Source of the DNA: Candidatus Babelota bacterium
GTDB taxonomy: Bacteria; Babelota; Babeliae; Babelales; Vermiphilaceae
Assembly: GCA_013213985.1 (NCBI GenBank)
Contig: JABSSP010000090.1
Location: 1-7,032 of the forward strand
Length of the DNA: 7,032 nucleotides
Direction of reading: 5' to 3'
Under the pieces are notes generated by a model. It was not told the DNA's origin. It saw only the letters and a program-made list of their open reading frames with translations, and did no database searches. Positions within the stretch are counted from its first letter, which is position 1. Each line of letters begins with the position of its first letter. Positions 1-6,725 of the stretch are shown in pieces. The translations under genes were made by a program, and so were the position numbers.

Positions 1-18
1 AAAAAAAGGAAGTAAAAA

Positions 19-483
19 ATGCCAGGATATAAAGGACATCTTGCCGGAGGCTTGTTTGCATATTTTGTTTTGATGTCAGTTTCTTTACTCTATTTTAGAC
101 CAACATTATTTACCGCAATCGAGTGGTCTTTTTTTGCCTTAGCAGGTTCGTTGTTTCCTGACGTTGACACCAAAAGTAAAGGCCAAAAATATTTTTATCG
201 ATTGATTGCCGTTTTACTAATTTTTTTAGCAGTTCGAGCTCAATGGCGTGAACTTGCAACAGTGAGTTTAATTGCAACGCTCCCGCTTTTAGTTTCGCAT
301 CGTGGATTGTTTCACAGATTGTGGTTTATTATTCTTTTTCCTGCAGCAATTGCATTTGGTATTTCATTATATTTCCCCAATTGTGAACACATGATCAAGT
401 ATGATTATTTATTTTTTGTTGCCGGGGCAATATCGCATTTGTGGCTTGATCTTGGATTAAAAAGAATGTTGCGTATCTACTAG
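19..483 (+). CDS. YdjM/DUF457-family membrane-bound metal-dependent hydrolase (putative)
   Basis: This 154-residue protein looks like a small inner-membrane member of the YdjM/DUF457 family of predicted metal-dependent hydrolases. Visible family landmarks are an N-terminal GHLAGG (His7), LFPDVD at 45-50 (Asp48, Asp50) followed by KSKGQ, SHRGLFHR at 93-100 (His94, His99), and a C-terminal SHLWLD at 139-144 (His140, Asp144). These His and Asp residues are the expected metal ligands. Several hydrophobic segments (roughly 12-25, 32-46, 62-72, 80-92, 101-118, 129-142) indicate a multi-pass membrane protein. The ATG is preceded by AGGAAG at a normal distance, and the length is typical for short family members. 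It converges on the ankyrin gene, with a shared terminator between them. The substrate is unknown; the E. coli relative is described as LexA-regulated, but no LexA box can be judged here because the upstream region is outside the window. Family assignment is from motifs only. Confidence 0.8.
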   Translation: MPGYKGHLAGGLFAYFVLMSVSLLYFRPTLFTAIEWSFFALAGSLFPDVDTKSKGQKYFYRLIAVLLIFLAVRAQWRELATVSLIATLPLLVSHRGLFHRLWFIILFPAAIAFGISLYFPNCEHMIKYDYLFFVAGAISHLWLDLGLKRMLRIY

Positions 484-491
484 TTTTCTAA

Positions 492-533
492 AAAAGTAAT
501 CGTTCTTACTGTTAAGCAAAAACGATTACTTTT
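492..533. terminator. Bidirectional hairpin terminator between convergent genes
   Basis: AAAAGTAATCGTT (492-504) and AACGATTACTTTT (521-533) are perfect 13-nt inverted repeats separated by 16 nt. The loop can form a small inner stem (CTTA at 505-508 with TAAG at 513-516). The outer A and T runs give a U-tract on either strand, so the structure can end both the hydrolase transcript (stop at 481-483) and the minus-strand ankyrin transcript (stop at 549-551). The stem is AT-rich and the U-tract is short, so it may be only moderately efficient. Confidence 0.7.
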
Positions 534-548
534 AAAAATAAGTAAAAA

Positions 549-983
549 TTATTGTAGCGTCTCAATAGCCGCTTGGTTCTTAGCTTCTTTTGCAAGATCA
601 AGGGCAGTTTGATTATTGATATCCCTAATATTTTTATTTGCACCACGACTTAATAAAAATGTAAGTGTCTTAATTAATTTGGGTTTACGAGCTGCTAGCA
701 TTAATGCAGTTCTGCCTTGCAAAAGTATGGGGTTGTCATAGCCTAGTCGTGTTGATCTAACTTCTATAAAATCAGGTGTTACTTGGCTGTTGATATTAAC
801 GTCAGGATTTTTTTCAAGCAATGTTTGAAGTGCTGACAATGCTTCTTGATCAGATGCTCTATAGTGGACATTTCTTATGAGTAATTGATTAGGGTTATCC
901 TTGTCTAGGCTGATCTAATATCCCAAAATCATTGTAGTTCCTGCGAGCAATAGTGTAGCTATTGTTATTTGTGAGTCTTTCAT
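549..983 (-). pseudogene. Secreted ankyrin-repeat protein gene interrupted by an in-frame TAG
   Basis: Read on the minus strand, an ATG at 983-981 follows GGGAG (993-989, 5-nt spacing). It opens a hydrophobic N-terminus of 22 codons with a Lys near the start and an ITIATLLLAGTTMILG core, which looks like a signal peptide or membrane anchor. Codon 23 is TAG (917-915). The same frame then stays open for 121 codons to TAA at 551-549, with no other lesion. The downstream part contains ankyrin-repeat material: ALSALQTLLEKNPDVNIN resembles a repeat end, then GRTALMLAA, LTFLLSRGANKNIRD and QTALDLAKE. The intact protein would be about 143-144 residues with some 2.5 repeats. The distal part could only be translated separately from a weak TTG at 839, which lacks a convincing ribosome binding site. 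Ankyrin repeats mediate protein-protein binding, and secreted ones in host-associated bacteria are often effector candidates; that role is inference. A sequencing error, a recent null mutation or readthrough are all possible. Confidence 0.8.
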
Positions 984-1019
984 TATTTCTCCCTTTTTAA
1001 CGGTATCTTAACAATAATA

Positions 1020-1049
1020 ATTATAGAGAATCACTGACATAATTGTAAA
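1020..1049 (-). promoter_or_regulatory. Sigma70-type promoter of the ankyrin gene
   Basis: On the minus strand, TTTACA (1049-1044) and a perfect TATAAT (1025-1020) are 18 bp apart. Transcription would start near 1012, leaving a leader of roughly 30 nt before the ATG at 983. The promoter lies in the gap after the putP stop codon, so the ankyrin gene has its own signal even though it points the same way as putP. Confidence 0.75.
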
Positions 1050-1093
1050 TAATTTAAAGTAATTGTGTAAGATAGTGCGTTCTGGGGCTTTTG

Positions 1094-2506
1094 TTATGAG
1101 GTTTTGGGCTGTACGGCCTTTTTTTCTTGAGTCATCAGAGAAACAATTACAATAGCTGCTAAACTTGCGGCAAAACCAGGTATGAGCGGTAAAACAGATG
1201 TGTTAGTATAATGCCACAGTCCAGAAACAAGTGCGCCGACAACCATGCCGGCAAGCGCTCCTTGTTTCGTTGTTTTTCCCCAATAGAACGTGGTGAGTAT
1301 CAAAGGGCCAAATGCGCTACCAAGCCCTGCCCACGCGTAATTAACAAGATCATAAATGCTTTCACTGTTATTGCGTGCGAGATAGACCGCGGATAGTGAA
1401 ACTACAATGCTTGCAGCACGAGACATCCATAAAATTTGTTTTGATGATGCATTTTTATTGTACATTGTTTTATACAAATCTTCTGCGAATGTTGAACCAG
1501 AAATTAAAATAAGACTGTCCATTGAAGAAAGTGTTGCGGCAAAAATACCACAGACTGCAAAACCCGCAATTAATGGCGGGAATAAATCTTTAGCCATTTG
1601 TACAAAAATAAGTTCAGATGCAATGTTACTGCCCGCAAAATAATATGCGCCGATAATTCCTATGAGTACTGAAGAACTTAACACGATAATTTGCCACGTA
1701 ATTCCCACATATTTTGCGTAACGAATTTTTTTAGGATCATCAATGCCCATAAAGTTAGTTAAAATGTGTGGCTGGCCAAAGTAACCGAGCCCCCAACCAA
1801 GCGCAAGGCCGATACTTGAAAGACTAAAGAATGACGCGTAATTAATGTTTACTGTGTGTGCAAGGATAGAGAGTGTGTTCCATCCGCCTAAATGAAAATA
1901 AGCAACAAGCGGAACCATAACAATCATGGCTAATAAAAAAAATCCTTGAAAAAGATCACACCAGGCAACGGCAAGAAAACCTCCAATGAGTGTGTAAACA
2001 AGAGCGGTTGTTATTGCGAGAATAACTCCACTGAAATATGTGATATCAAAGGCTGCTTCAAAAAGACGACCAAGTCCTACAAGTCCTGCTGAAATGTACA
2101 TTGTGAAGAAAAATAAAAGTATGCAAGAACCAATTAAACGTATGATGCCGGTGTTGTCTTTATATTTACTTCCAAAATAAGAAATGTATGTGTTGCTGTT
2201 ATATTGTTCAGATTCTCGTCTTAATTTTGGTGCAATATATTGCCAACTTAAAAACATAAAAAAGATTAATCCAATTGCGGCCCAAATTTCAGAAAATCCG
2301 TTTAAAAAAACTGCGGCAGGTAATCCAAGAAAAAGCCATGCGCCCATATCACTTGCTTGTGTTGCAATCGCGGTAACAAAATAATTTACCGATCGGTCAC
2401 CGATAATAAAATCCTGCGCAGTTTGTGTGCGTTTGTAAAACACAAAACCGATGGCAGAAAGAATAATGAAATAGATAGTAAAAGAAAGGAGCATGATTGT
2501 GTTCAT
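1094..2506 (-). CDS. putP: Sodium/proline symporter PutP (SSS family)
   Basis: This 470-residue protein belongs to the sodium:solute symporter family and most resembles PutP, which imports proline with Na+ across the inner membrane. ASDMGAWLFLGLP (51-63) matches the PutP TM2 stretch containing the Na+-site Ala and Met and the essential Asp (here Ala51, Asp53, Met54). YTLIGGFLAVAWCDLFQ (171-187) is the conserved SSS segment. AATLSSMDS (323-331) supplies the TM9 Na+-site Ser/Ser where E. coli PutP has Ser340/Thr341. AEDLYK (341-346) and YAWAGLGSAFGP (390-401) are also PutP-like. There are about 12-13 hydrophobic segments, and the length is slightly short of the usual 490-500. The ATG has AAGGA upstream at a suitable distance. 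It lies 77 bp downstream of tatD in the same direction and may be co-transcribed with it. Other SSS substrates cannot be excluded, but the motif agreement favours proline. Confidence 0.9.
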   Translation of the reverse strand: MNTIMLLSFTIYFIILSAIGFVFYKRTQTAQDFIIGDRSVNYFVTAIATQASDMGAWLFLGLPAAVFLNGFSEIWAAIGLIFFMFLSWQYIAPKLRRESEQYNSNTYISYFGSKYKDNTGIIRLIGSCILLFFFTMYISAGLVGLGRLFEAAFDITYFSGVILAITTALVYTLIGGFLAVAWCDLFQGFFLLAMIVMVPLVAYFHLGGWNTLSILAHTVNINYASFFSLSSIGLALGWGLGYFGQPHILTNFMGIDDPKKIRYAKYVGITWQIIVLSSSVLIGIIGAYYFAGSNIASELIFVQMAKDLFPPLIAGFAVCGIFAATLSSMDSLILISGSTFAEDLYKTMYNKNASSKQILWMSRAASIVVSLSAVYLARNNSESIYDLVNYAWAGLGSAFGPLILTTFYWGKTTKQGALAGMVVGALVSGLWHYTNTSVLPLIPGFAASLAAIVIVSLMTQEKKAVQPKTS

Positions 2507-2583
2507 ATTTTTTCCTTAGAAAAGAGACAAGTAATTAAACACTACCCAACGATATCACATTAAGCGTTTTTTGACAGTAAAAT

Positions 2584-3414
2584 TTACTTGTGTGGCAATG
2601 TAAATATACGTTGAGCATTGGACGTTGTTTCATGTGCAACGCTTTCTAACGATTCGTTTTTGAGCTGCGCAATATATTGTGCAATGATTGGAATGTAAGA
2701 TGGATAGTTGGTTTGTCCGCGCATACTTTGAGGAGGTAAAAACGGTGCGTCAGTTTCAAGAACCATAGTGTTGAGATCAACATACTCAACAACTTCACGT
2801 AACGTATTATTTTTTGGGTAAGTGACAGTGCCACCAATACCTATTGAAAATCCCCACTCAATTACTTGTTTTGCAAAGGTAAGATCTTCTGAAAAACAAT
2901 GAACAATACCACGATCAATATCGTTTTTATATTCTTCTAAGCTACGTAAAGTTTCATCGTACGCATCACGTGTGTGAATGACAAGAGCAAGATCATTTTC
3001 AAGAGCGAGATCTATTTGAGTTTTGAGTGCATCTTTTTGTCGTGCAAGATTGTAGTCAGGATAATGTTTATCAAGACCAACTTCTCCGATGCCAACAATT
3101 TTATTTTCTTCTTTTTTTTTGATTAATTGTTTTATTTTTTCAATATCTTTTTTCCACTCGGGTGTGCAATCGTTTGGGTGAATGCCAACTGTTGCATACA
3201 CACTGGCGTTATCTCGTGCTAATGCTACACAATTTTTACTTTCAATGAGTGATGTTCCTACATTTATAATGTGCTTTACTCCAGACTCATTTGCTTGAGA
3301 AATAATTTTTTTTGCTTGCAAAAAATTGTCTTGACTGATGGGAATATCGAACTCTTTTTTGACAATCATATTGATGTGACAGTGCGTGTCTATCAGCATT
3401 TTGAAAAAATCCAT
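2584..3414 (-). CDS. tatD: TatD-family metal-dependent deoxyribonuclease
   Basis: This 276-residue cytoplasmic TIM-barrel hydrolase belongs to the TatD family, whose members act as metal-dependent 3'-5' DNases. All expected ligands are visible: DTHCH (His11, His13), GIGEVGLD (Glu111), VIHTRDA (His147), IVHCFSED (His172) and LETDAPFLPP (Asp222). YATVGIHPND (73-82) is the characteristic barrel segment. Length is close to the normal 255-270. Homologues usually begin at the MLIDTHCH methionine, so the true start may be the ATG at 3399 rather than 3414; neither has a clear Shine-Dalgarno site, so the start is not settled. It is divergent from HU and lies upstream of putP. The E. coli tat-operon name is historical and implies no role in Tat export. 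Confidence 0.93.
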   Translation of the reverse strand: MDFFKMLIDTHCHINMIVKKEFDIPISQDNFLQAKKIISQANESGVKHIINVGTSLIESKNCVALARDNASVYATVGIHPNDCTPEWKKDIEKIKQLIKKKEENKIVGIGEVGLDKHYPDYNLARQKDALKTQIDLALENDLALVIHTRDAYDETLRSLEEYKNDIDRGIVHCFSEDLTFAKQVIEWGFSIGIGGTVTYPKNNTLREVVEYVDLNTMVLETDAPFLPPQSMRGQTNYPSYIPIIAQYIAQLKNESLESVAHETTSNAQRIFTLPHK

Positions 3415-3444
3415 CTGTTTTGTAGTGTTTCACATGTTTCTAAT

Positions 3445-3473
3445 TTGACAAATATAAAAGATGTCTCTACTAT
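3445..3473 (+). promoter_or_regulatory. Sigma70-type promoter of the HU gene
   Basis: A perfect TTGACA (3445-3450) is followed, after exactly 17 bp, by TACTAT (3468-3473), which matches the -10 consensus at 4 of 6 positions including the key TA...T. Transcription would start near 3480, giving a leader of about 90 nt before the HU start. The site lies in the 155-bp divergent gap between tatD and HU, so protein binding here could affect both genes. Confidence 0.75.
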
Positions 3474-3495
3474 ATGTTACAGGATTGTATAACAA

Positions 3496-3567
3496 ATGGA
3501 AGTCACATTAAGAGTTCTGTTGAAGAAGCAGTGGTTTAACCGTTACAACCTTAGAAACAAGGAGTAG
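3496..3567 (+). CDS. Possible 23-codon upstream ORF in the HU leader
   Basis: An ATG at 3496, about 15 nt after the predicted transcription start, opens a 23-codon frame. It ends in TAG at 3565-3567, two bases before the HU ATG. The peptide is basic and begins MEVTLRVLLKKQWF. The HU Shine-Dalgarno AAGGAG (3559-3564) lies inside its last codons, so ribosomes ending here could reload on HU. AGGA at 3481-3484 is 11 nt from the ATG, which is a long spacing. I recognise no homologue, and a frame of this length can arise by chance. Confidence 0.25.
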   Translation: MEVTLRVLLKKQWFNRYNLRNKE

Positions 3568-3569
3568 CT

Positions 3570-3857
3570 ATGAATAAAAGTGAGCTAATAGGTTCGCTAA
3601 GCGAAGAAACAGCATTTAGCAAAAAGGACGTTGCACGCGTTCTTGATTCGTTTACACGAATTGTTGAACGCATGCTCAAAAAAGGAGAAAAAGTTTCAAT
3701 TACCGGCTTTGGAGCTTTTTGGATCTCTCGTCGCCCACCTCGTAAGGGTATTAACCCTGCGACAAAAGAGCGCATTGACTTACCAGCAGTTAATGTTCCG
3801 CGTTTCAAAGCGGGCAAAAACTTGCGCGAGGTAGTAAGATCCGCAAAGATTGGTTAA
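3570..3857 (+). CDS. hup: HU/IHF-family histone-like DNA-binding protein
   Basis: This 95-residue nucleoid protein binds and bends DNA as a dimer. MNKSELIGSLSEETAFSKKDV is the usual N-terminal helical region. ITGFGAFWISRRPPRKG (44-60) is the family turn and start of the DNA-clasping arm. INPATKERIDLPAVNVPRF (61-79) contains the Asn-Pro arm tip (Pro63) that intercalates DNA, and KAGKNLREVV closes the fold. The length is normal for HU (about 90-95). The start is well set by AAGGAG (3559-3564) five bases upstream. The gene has its own promoter (3445-3473) and terminator (3895-3935), so it looks monocistronic. Sequence alone does not separate HU from an IHF subunit, but only one gene is seen here and its features are HU-like. 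Confidence 0.95.
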   Translation: MNKSELIGSLSEETAFSKKDVARVLDSFTRIVERMLKKGEKVSITGFGAFWISRRPPRKGINPATKERIDLPAVNVPRFKAGKNLREVVRSAKIG

Positions 3858-3894
3858 TTAAACTAGTTTCCTCGGATATTAATTTTTACTCATG

Positions 3895-3935
3895 TAAGAG
3901 GTCGCATTCGTGCGGCCTCTTATTTTTTTTCTTTT
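3895..3935 (+). terminator. Rho-independent terminator of HU
   Basis: AAGAGGTCGCA (3896-3906) pairs with TGCGGCCTCTT (3911-3921) through 11 positions with one G-U wobble, closed by a UUCG loop (3907-3910). One further T-A pair (3895, 3922) extends the stem. Eight T residues (3923-3930), then C and four more T, give the U-tract. It lies 37 nt after the HU stop codon and is a strong, textbook terminator. Confidence 0.95.
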
Positions 3936-4019
3936 CAAAACCTTCTTTTTTGATTATTATAAGAAGACGATAGTTCAGCTAATTAGAATTCTAAAAATGA
4001 CTGTGCATGGAGCTGCTGT

Positions 4020-5255
4020 ATGATAGATTTAGACTTATTACGAAATAATTCTGAAAAAATAATCGCCTTATTAAAAACGAAGGATCCATCATTTGATGGC
4101 CAACGCTTATTTGATCTTGATCAAGAGCTCAGAAAATTACGTGCTGATATTGAGTCACTTCGTCATAAAAAAAATGAACTTGCGCGTGAAGCCCAATCTG
4201 GCATAACTCCTGAGATTCGTGAAAAATCTATTTCTGTTGGAAAAGAGCTTAAACACAAAGAAGAACAATTTCATAAGGTTGAAAAAGATTTCAAGGACTT
4301 GTATCTTTCTTCTCCAAATATTCCGGAAGAAGATATTCCTGTTGGTGGAAAAGAAGCTAATAAAGTAGTCAAAGAATTTGGACAAAAAAAACAATTTTCT
4401 TTCGATATCAAAAACCATCTTGACCTTGGTACTGCGCTAGGATGGCTTGATTTTGAAAGCGCTGCTCGTATGACCGGTAGTCAGTTTGCTTTATATCGTG
4501 GTGATGCAGTTAAATTACTATATAGCCTTACGATGTTTATGTTGAAACATAACATGAAGTATGGGTATGAATTGGTTTTACCTCCTTATTTAGTTAATGA
4601 GCGATCGTTAGAAGTTGCAGGTAATTTCCCCAAGTTTAAAGATCAAGTATATGTAATTGAACAAGATGATTTATATCTTACGCCAACTTCAGAAGTTAAT
4701 CTTACTAATATGTACCGAGATGCTATTTTATCTGGCGAGCAATTACCGATACGCATGACGGCTTGGACAAGTTGTTTTAGACGAGAAGCAGGCGGCTATG
4801 GTGCTACAGAGCGTGGCCTTATTCGCATACATCAGTTTGAAAAAATTGAACTGTATACCATTTGTAGACCGCAAAATTCTGATGCAGAACAGGAACGAAT
4901 GCTCAAATGTATAGAAAATTTATTGCAACAATTAGGACTTCATTATCGTGTCAGTTTGTTGGCGTCACAAGACTGTTCTTTCCCGTCTGCGCGAACGCAT
5001 GATGTTGAAGTGTGGCTTCCCGGACAAGGCGAATATTATGAAGTTTCTTCTGTAAGTAAATGTACTGATTTTCAAGCGCGGCGCGACAAAATTCGTTACA
5101 AAGAGCATGCGGGCGATAAAACTGAATTAGTACATACGCTTAACGGATCATCACTAGCATTGTCTCGTTTAATGGTTGCTATCATGGAGGTCTATCAAAA
5201 AGAAGATGGAACAATAGAAATTCCTGAAGTTCTAAAAAAATGTTCGCTTTTTTAG
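4020..5255 (+). CDS. serS: Seryl-tRNA synthetase (class II)
   Basis: This 411-residue cytoplasmic enzyme charges tRNA-Ser, and tRNA-Sec where present, with serine using ATP. The N-terminal charged region at about 28-95 is the antiparallel coiled coil that grips the tRNA long arm. Class II motif 1 is around 169-193 (GYELVLPPYLVN). TPTSEVNLTN (221-230) is the serine-binding segment. Motif 2 is FRREAGGYGATERG (253-266) followed by LIRIHQFEKIE. HDVEVWLPGQ (328-337) and DFQARRDKIRY (350-360) are typical. Motif 3 is LNGSSLALSRLMVAIME (374-390) with its essential Arg383. Length is slightly under the usual 420-430. Compared with the common bacterial NGSGLAVGR, motif 3 has Ser at two Gly positions, so this is a somewhat divergent copy. 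GGAG seven bases upstream supports the ATG. It heads the plus-strand cluster with DUF58 35 bp downstream. Confidence 0.96.
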   Translation: MIDLDLLRNNSEKIIALLKTKDPSFDGQRLFDLDQELRKLRADIESLRHKKNELAREAQSGITPEIREKSISVGKELKHKEEQFHKVEKDFKDLYLSSPNIPEEDIPVGGKEANKVVKEFGQKKQFSFDIKNHLDLGTALGWLDFESAARMTGSQFALYRGDAVKLLYSLTMFMLKHNMKYGYELVLPPYLVNERSLEVAGNFPKFKDQVYVIEQDDLYLTPTSEVNLTNMYRDAILSGEQLPIRMTAWTSCFRREAGGYGATERGLIRIHQFEKIELYTICRPQNSDAEQERMLKCIENLLQQLGLHYRVSLLASQDCSFPSARTHDVEVWLPGQGEYYEVSSVSKCTDFQARRDKIRYKEHAGDKTELVHTLNGSSLALSRLMVAIMEVYQKEDGTIEIPEVLKKCSLF

Positions 5256-5290
5256 CACATTACTAAAAATGTTGAGAGGAAGTGTGAAGT

Positions 5291-6154
5291 ATGGTCGAAC
5301 CAGCCATTTTAGAACAAATACGGTTAATTGAAATAAAAACAAAACGCTTGTTAAGCGGGGCATTAATGGGTGATAGCAGGTCAGCAGTCAGAGGTTTTGG
5401 CTTTGACTTTGATCAAATACGACCCTATCAAATGGGCGACGATGTTCGTTTTATTGATTGGCGTGCATCATCACGAACAGACAAGTTGCTTGTAAAACAA
5501 TATCGACAAGAAATGAATCGCACTCTTTTAATCATGATTGATGTTTCAGCTTCTGCTTTTTATTCTTCATCAAGTTTGTTGAAAAATGAATTGATGGCAA
5601 AGATAGGGGCAATTTTATCACTTGCTGGTGAATATAATAACGATGCGGTTTCGTTATTGTTATTTTCTGACAAAGTTGAACTGTTTATTCCTCCTGGTAA
5701 AGGACGCGGTCATATCCACGGAATCGTTAATGAATTATTTACATTTAAACCGACAAGAAAAAAAACGAATCTTAATAATGCGTTTGAATATGTTGGATCG
5801 TTAAGGCGCAAAGGAATGATTGTTTTTATTGTTTCAGATTTTATTGATGACCAGTGTGATCGTGGATTGGCCGTTGTTGCAAAGAAACATGAAGTTATTG
5901 CTATTACTTGTTTAGACGATAGAGAAAAACAATTTCCTTCTGTTGGATTTGTATCAATGCACGATACTGAAACAGGGTGTGATATAATGATTGATGCAAA
6001 AAAGTCTTCTGACGGTCCGCTTATTAATCGTTTTTTAGGAAAAAGAATTGCTGCCCATGAACATATTTTTAATCAATACGGTGTGCGGCATGTTGCTATT
6101 GAGCCTAAGAAAGATTTTTTTCCAGATTTGCTCAGTTTTTTTCGCTCGTACTAA
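5291..6154 (+). CDS. DUF58-domain protein with a von Willebrand A-like fold
   Basis: This 287-residue protein matches the DUF58 family. The signature is YQMGDDVRFIDWRASSRTDKLLVKQY (about 46-71), preceded by RSAVRGFGFDFDQIRPY. A vWA-type domain follows, with a MIDAS-like DVSAS (Asp84, Ser86, Ser88), a later KTNLNNAF with a possible MIDAS Thr159, and IVSDFIDD (180-187). There is no clear signal peptide or transmembrane helix in this copy, so it is probably cytoplasmic or peripheral. DUF58 proteins usually work with a MoxR AAA+ ATPase and membrane partners in stress or envelope functions; the exact reaction is unknown. It sits between serS and a DUF4381 gene, and the latter supports a Bat/MoxR-type module. 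GAGGA at 5276-5280 is 10 nt from the ATG, slightly long, with GAAG nearer. An in-frame stop just upstream rules out a longer start there. Confidence 0.9.
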   Translation: MVEPAILEQIRLIEIKTKRLLSGALMGDSRSAVRGFGFDFDQIRPYQMGDDVRFIDWRASSRTDKLLVKQYRQEMNRTLLIMIDVSASAFYSSSSLLKNELMAKIGAILSLAGEYNNDAVSLLLFSDKVELFIPPGKGRGHIHGIVNELFTFKPTRKKTNLNNAFEYVGSLRRKGMIVFIVSDFIDDQCDRGLAVVAKKHEVIAITCLDDREKQFPSVGFVSMHDTETGCDIMIDAKKSSDGPLINRFLGKRIAAHEHIFNQYGVRHVAIEPKKDFFPDLLSFFRSY

Positions 6155-6191
6155 ACAGCTTCATATGAATGTGTTTTTTTAAGGTAATTGT

Positions 6192-6725
6192 ATGAATGAT
6201 TTAGCGTTATATGAAATTTATGATATCGTGCATATCCCCTTTTGGCAGACAATAGGGTTTCGCATTGTGTGTGGCGTGATTGCTGTATTATTGCTTGGGA
6301 TATTGTGTGTTGTGATCTATGGGTATTACGTGCGCATAAAAAATAAAAAAGCACTTTCCTGGGAACGTGCACTTTCTCGGTTGACACAACTTAAACAACA
6401 GCCATTGATTGTTGCGCAGGACCATAAAATTTTTTATTTTACGTTGACTAATATCATGAAAACATATTTTTCTGATCGATATAGTCTTAATGTCTTGCCA
6501 AAAACAGATGCAGAATTCGTTGCTTTGATATCGCAAGAAAAAAAAATAGCTACTGATGCCATAACAAAGTTGGATACCATTTTTACCGATGTTTCTTTAG
6601 TTAAATTTGCCAACAAGCAGGCGGTACGAGACAAGATGATACAAGACATTGATCGAGGGTTTGCCATTGTATGTGAAACAATGCCTCACGAAAATGAATT
6701 AGAGCAAGGAACACGTGCAACATAA
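6192..6725 (+). CDS. DUF4381-type single-pass membrane protein
   Basis: This 177-residue protein has a short N-terminal segment with a DIVHIPFW motif (11-18), one strong transmembrane helix (about 22-47, ending YVRIKNKK, so the C-terminal part is likely cytoplasmic) and a helical domain. FYFTLTNIMKTYFSDRYSLNVLPKTDAEFVALI (about 81-113, quoted here only as its span and key words) resembles the DUF4381 core in which a Thr/Asp-rich turn precedes EF..L. DVSLVKFANKQA (133-144) matches the usual D-L-V-KFA element. Such proteins occur beside DUF58 in MoxR/Bat operons. AAGG lies seven bases before the ATG, and the gap to DUF58 is 37 bp. The gene overlaps the HemW-like start by 11 nt. Sequence similarity in this family is low, so the name is probable rather than certain. 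Confidence 0.72.
   Translation: MNDLALYEIYDIVHIPFWQTIGFRIVCGVIAVLLLGILCVVIYGYYVRIKNKKALSWERALSRLTQLKQQPLIVAQDHKIFYFTLTNIMKTYFSDRYSLNVLPKTDAEFVALISQEKKIATDAITKLDTIFTDVSLVKFANKQAVRDKMIQDIDRGFAIVCETMPHENELEQGTRAT
6706..6710 (+). promoter_or_regulatory. Ribosome binding site setting the GTG start of the HemW-like gene
   Basis: AAGGA ends four bases before GTG at 6715-6717, inside the last codons of the DUF4381 gene. It is the only good site in the frame, which is closed by TAG at 6700-6702, and so favours the GTG at 6715 over the later GTG at 6736. The 11-nt overlap suggests translational coupling. Confidence 0.6.

Noticed and set aside
1211..1643. Plus-strand open frames opposite putP
   Set aside because: They are antisense to a clear PutP protein, lack ribosome binding sites and show no recognisable domains.
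2577..2589. Palindrome AGTAAAATTTACT overlapping the tatD stop codon
   Set aside because: Short, AT-only apart from one pair at each side, and with no U-tract in the tatD direction; not convincing as a terminator or operator.
2572..2600. Plus-strand TTGACA inside the tatD 3' end as an antisense promoter
   Set aside because: The -10 positions 17 bp on (ATGTAA) are poor, and there is no plus-strand gene to serve.
2554..3511. TCACATTAAG present both upstream of putP and in the HU leader
   Set aside because: Only ten AT-rich bases shared, with no common position relative to promoters; likely chance.
3551..3817. Minus-strand 88-codon frame opposite HU
   Set aside because: Antisense to a certain HU gene with complete family motifs; its apparent protein has no recognisable features.
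3936..4019. Dedicated serS promoter or T-box leader
   Set aside because: TAGAAT near 3984 could be a -10 element, but no fitting -35 is present. The gap is too short for a T-box and lacks its conserved elements.
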